DNA of 16,644 nucleotides from Dehalococcoidia bacterium (GTDB taxonomy: Bacteria > Chloroflexota > Dehalococcoidia > GIF9 > UBA5629): assembly GCA_003484395.1 (NCBI GenBank), contig DNCV01000052.1, positions 1-16,644 of the forward strand. Direction: 5' to 3'. The position numbers and the translations under genes were made by a program. The first letter of the stretch is position 1. Each line of letters begins with the position of its first letter. The notes beneath the pieces are model-generated. The model ran no database searches and was not told the DNA's origin. It worked only from the letters and a program-made list of their open reading frames with translations. Of the stretch, positions 14,961 through 16,644 are shown piece after piece.

Positions 14961-14989
14961 ACTTTACCGTGACGAATAGCCTCTGTCAA
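14961..14989 (-). promoter_or_regulatory. Promoter of the dgt-nuclease-ATPase operon
   Basis: On the minus strand a consensus TTGACA (14989-14984) and TAAAGT (14966-14961) are 17 bases apart. The predicted start near 14954 leaves a leader of about 27 bases. This is one of the best sigma-70 matches in the window and supports a transcript separate from the aminotransferase gene. Confidence 0.65.
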
Positions 14990-15058
14990 GCGCTTTGTTA
15001 TGGCAGCTATACTGCTGTAAATGCTCAAAGACATCTCCTGCAGTAAAATTGTGGCGTC

Positions 15059-15202
15059 ATGATAAACATTCCAACAGGAAGACAAACGTTTGACTTCGAT
15101 TGCGGTGCGAAAGCGCTGCAATTGGTTATGGCCTACTATGGCGTTGAGGTTCGCTAGGATAACTTAATTGAAGAATTGAAAACGGATGATAATGGCACAT
15201 CG
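15059..15202 (+). pseudogene. Remnant of a C39-like peptidase gene with in-frame stop
   Basis: From the ATG at 15059 the frame reads MINIPTGRQTFDFDCGAKAL, then a QLVMAYYGVEVR helix, a TAG stop at 15155-15157, then DNLIEELKTDDNGTS. Across the stop this matches the N-terminus of small papain-like C39-type peptidases, where the Cys of DCGAKAL is the catalytic nucleophile. After about position 15202 the likeness ends and the frame stops at 15248-15250, inside the aminotransferase 3' end. The His and Asp/Asn catalytic residues and most of the protein are missing, so the gene is broken twice: a nonsense codon and loss of the 3' part. No clear ribosome-binding site remains. The rest of the 308-base gap (14934-15241) holds only the dgt promoter. 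Confidence 0.7.
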
Positions 15203-15241
15203 CTCTTTTCAGCACAAAGGCAAATACCCGCTTACACTCTT

Positions 15242-16414
15242 CTATCTTGAAATAACAAGCTTCTCCAATCTCTCCAGCGCTTCTTGCAGCGTCGCCCGGG
15301 GACATGCGAAGTTCAAACGAAAGTAACCAGGCTCCTTTGCGCCGAATGGCATACCTTCTTCGATGCCCAGCTTTGCCTTATATATCATGCTATCCTTCAA
15401 TTCCGGCTGCGTTATTCCGATATGGCGGCAATCCAGCCATGCCAGATATGTTCCCTGAGGTTGTATCAGATCAACCTGTGGCATCCTTTTTTCAATGCGG
15501 CTTGTCATAAAGGACAGATTACCCTGTAAATAGGCTATCAGTTGGCGCAGCCAATCCTCTCCATAGCGGAACGCAGCTTCAGCAGCAGCAATACCGAACG
15601 GATCTGCAGAGTGAACAGCACAACGCGTCAGCGTTTTCTGAAAGCGTTCTCTTAAATCCTGGTTAGATATGATTATGTTCGATGTATGCAACCCCGCCAG
15701 ATTAAATGTTTTACTGGCGCTGGTACACGTGATTGTCCGATCAGCAAACTCCGGAGCAATGGAGGCGAATGCCGTGTGATTGCTGCCGGGGTAGACGATA
15801 TCTTCGTGAATTTCATCAGCGATGATCAGGAGGTTTTTTCGCAGGCATAAGACTCCAAGCTTCGTTAACTCGTCCCTCGTCCATACTCTGCCCACAGGGT
15901 TATGCGGGCTGCAGAGGATGATCATCTTCGTGCGTTCATCGATTTTCTTCTCCAGATCATCGAGATCCATAACATACTGTCCATTTTCAAAACGGAGGGG
16001 GTTATCGATAACACGGCAATCATTATTATTGACACACGAGAAGAAGGGATAATATACCGGCGTCTGGAGAACGATGCCGTCTCCCGGTTGGGCGAATGTC
16101 CTTATCAGCATATTGATAGCGGTAACCACACCGGGCGTGAACACAAACCAGTCCTTTTGAATCTCCCAGTCATACCTCCGCTTCATCCAATCGATCGCTG
16201 CCTCATAGTATGATTGCGGGATGCCTGTATAGCCGAAGATGCCGTGCTCTGCAACGCGTCTCACCGCATCGATAACGGGCTGAGGCGACCTGAAGTCCAT
16301 ATCCGCCACCCAGAGAGGCAGGACATCTTTCGTGCCGAAGAATTTATCACAGAAATCCCATTTTGCCGAATTGGTATTATGCCGGTCAACAACAGCGTCA
16401 AAATCGTAATGCAT
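15242..16414 (-). CDS. PatB/MalY-type PLP aminotransferase (cystathionine beta-lyase-like)
   Basis: 390 aa from the ATG at 16414. Fold-type I PLP enzymes of this group cleave the C-S bond of cystathionine or cysteine (C-S lyase); some act as aminotransferases. Seen: the family N-terminus YDFDAVVDRHNTNSAKWD, LPLWVADMDFRSPQPV (32-47), GIFGYTGIP (58-66), SPHNPVGRVWT (169-179) with Asn172 for PLP, IADEIHEDIV (198-207) with Asp200, SASKTFNLAGL with the PLP-linked Lys235, and the C-terminal FRLNFACPR with the carboxylate-binding Arg. A longer frame begins at ATG 16444, but homologues start near MHYDFD. No strong ribosome-binding site at either. A possible cysteine synthase start on the other strand (16621) would give a sulfur amino acid context. 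Activity is inferred; patB/malY cannot be told apart. Confidence 0.92.
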   Translation of the reverse strand: MHYDFDAVVDRHNTNSAKWDFCDKFFGTKDVLPLWVADMDFRSPQPVIDAVRRVAEHGIFGYTGIPQSYYEAAIDWMKRRYDWEIQKDWFVFTPGVVTAINMLIRTFAQPGDGIVLQTPVYYPFFSCVNNNDCRVIDNPLRFENGQYVMDLDDLEKKIDERTKMIILCSPHNPVGRVWTRDELTKLGVLCLRKNLLIIADEIHEDIVYPGSNHTAFASIAPEFADRTITCTSASKTFNLAGLHTSNIIISNQDLRERFQKTLTRCAVHSADPFGIAAAEAAFRYGEDWLRQLIAYLQGNLSFMTSRIEKRMPQVDLIQPQGTYLAWLDCRHIGITQPELKDSMIYKAKLGIEEGMPFGAKEPGYFRLNFACPRATLQEALERLEKLVISR

Positions 16415-16620
16415 GGCATCTGAAGGATAACATAAAGCCGGCATTCTGGCTATTGAACTATATGAGGCCGTTACTCAGGAAGACCGGCCATTGTTTTTCT
16501 GGCACTGGCACTCGGTTTCCTGATCGTTTTTGGAGCGGATTGGCTGATCCGCGCAACTATGTAATCTCCAGGGCAGATAATTGTTTTTATCAACATGCCC
16601 GGCCAGAAAATGAAGTTATC

Positions 16621-16644
16621 ATGTCGAAACTCTATGATAATGTC
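16621..16644 (+). CDS. Possible first codons of a cysteine synthase gene, cut by the window end
   Basis: The last 24 bases read MSKLYDNV from an ATG and run off the window. Cysteine synthase (O-acetylserine sulfhydrylase) proteins often begin with a very similar (I/L)YDN(I/V) stretch just before their IGNTPLV motif. Eight residues cannot prove this. No convincing ribosome-binding site precedes it, and a longer frame from 16462 is also open in the same phase. The interval 16415-16620 shows nothing else that I can support. Confidence 0.3.

Noticed and set aside
14930..15121. 63-codon minus-strand frame upstream of dgt
   Set aside because: It is antisense to the C39-like remnant, has no family likeness, and the dgt promoter lies inside it. 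It looks like a chance frame.
16466..16564. Hydrophobic frame segment GRPAIVFLALALGFLIVFGA on the plus strand
   Set aside because: It could be a leftover membrane helix, but it has no start codon, is bounded by stops after about 33 codons, and matches no family I know.
16462..16644. Open plus-strand frame MRPLLRKTGHCF... reaching the window end
   Set aside because: Its first 53 codons have no recognisable pattern; only the last eight, beginning at the internal ATG 16621, resemble a known start.
1..16644. Search for CRISPR arrays, IS ends, tRNA or rRNA genes
   Set aside because: No spaced direct repeats, transposase-like frame, tRNA cloverleaf pattern or rRNA segment was noticed by reading; small ones could be missed without a tool.

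Overview
The window is a gene-dense stretch of a bacterial chromosome. It reads as housekeeping and accessory metabolism, with no mobile element, phage module, CRISPR array, rRNA or tRNA that I could recognise. Bacterial origin follows from a MEP-pathway IspH, TilS, Fur-FeoAB, an IscU-type scaffold and sigma-70-like promoters. The iron-sulfur genes and ferrous-iron uptake system fit an anaerobic or microaerophilic lifestyle. Several families here (a stand-alone RAM/AsnC domain protein, a DUF2344 protein, a small C39-like peptidase remnant) made me think of Chloroflexota (Dehalococcoidia-like), but this is a weak inference and not shown by the sequence.

Layout. At 3-973 (+) are the 3' end of an IscU/NifU scaffold, a RAM/AsnC effector domain protein and a HIT-family protein. 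At 976-4292 (-), read from high to low coordinates, lies a tight iron operon fur > feoA > feoB > ispH. It is preceded by a good promoter whose -35 box lies inside a perfect 7-1-7 palindrome that looks like a Fur box. At 4452-4492 a perfect 19-bp inverted repeat separates this operon from an enoyl-CoA hydratase gene (4525-5295, -). The hydratase is divergent from a CNNM/CorC-family membrane protein gene. That gene leads a + strand series: CNNM, DUF2344 protein, histidine phosphatase, tilS and a small Smr-domain protein (5432-9681). At 9902-14927 (-) is a translationally coupled three-gene operon: a dGTPase-type HD phosphohydrolase, an Mre11/SbcD-like nuclease and a Rad50/SbcC-like ATPase. A PatB/MalY-type aminotransferase follows (15242-16414, -). 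Between dgt and the aminotransferase lies the decayed start of a C39-like peptidase gene, interrupted by an in-frame stop. The last 24 bases may be the first codons of a cysteine synthase gene.

Most notable. The SbcCD-like pair is unusual: the ATPase has no CxxC zinc hook and carries a beta-rich segment at the apex of its coiled coil, its Walker B ends in Asp-Asp rather than Asp-Glu, and the nuclease has Gln where Mre11/SbcD have the first metal-ligand His. Coupling to a dGTPase-type enzyme makes this the best candidate here for an under-described DNA-processing module. The Fur autoregulation site and the placement of the Fe-S enzyme IspH at the end of the iron operon are the next most testable observations.
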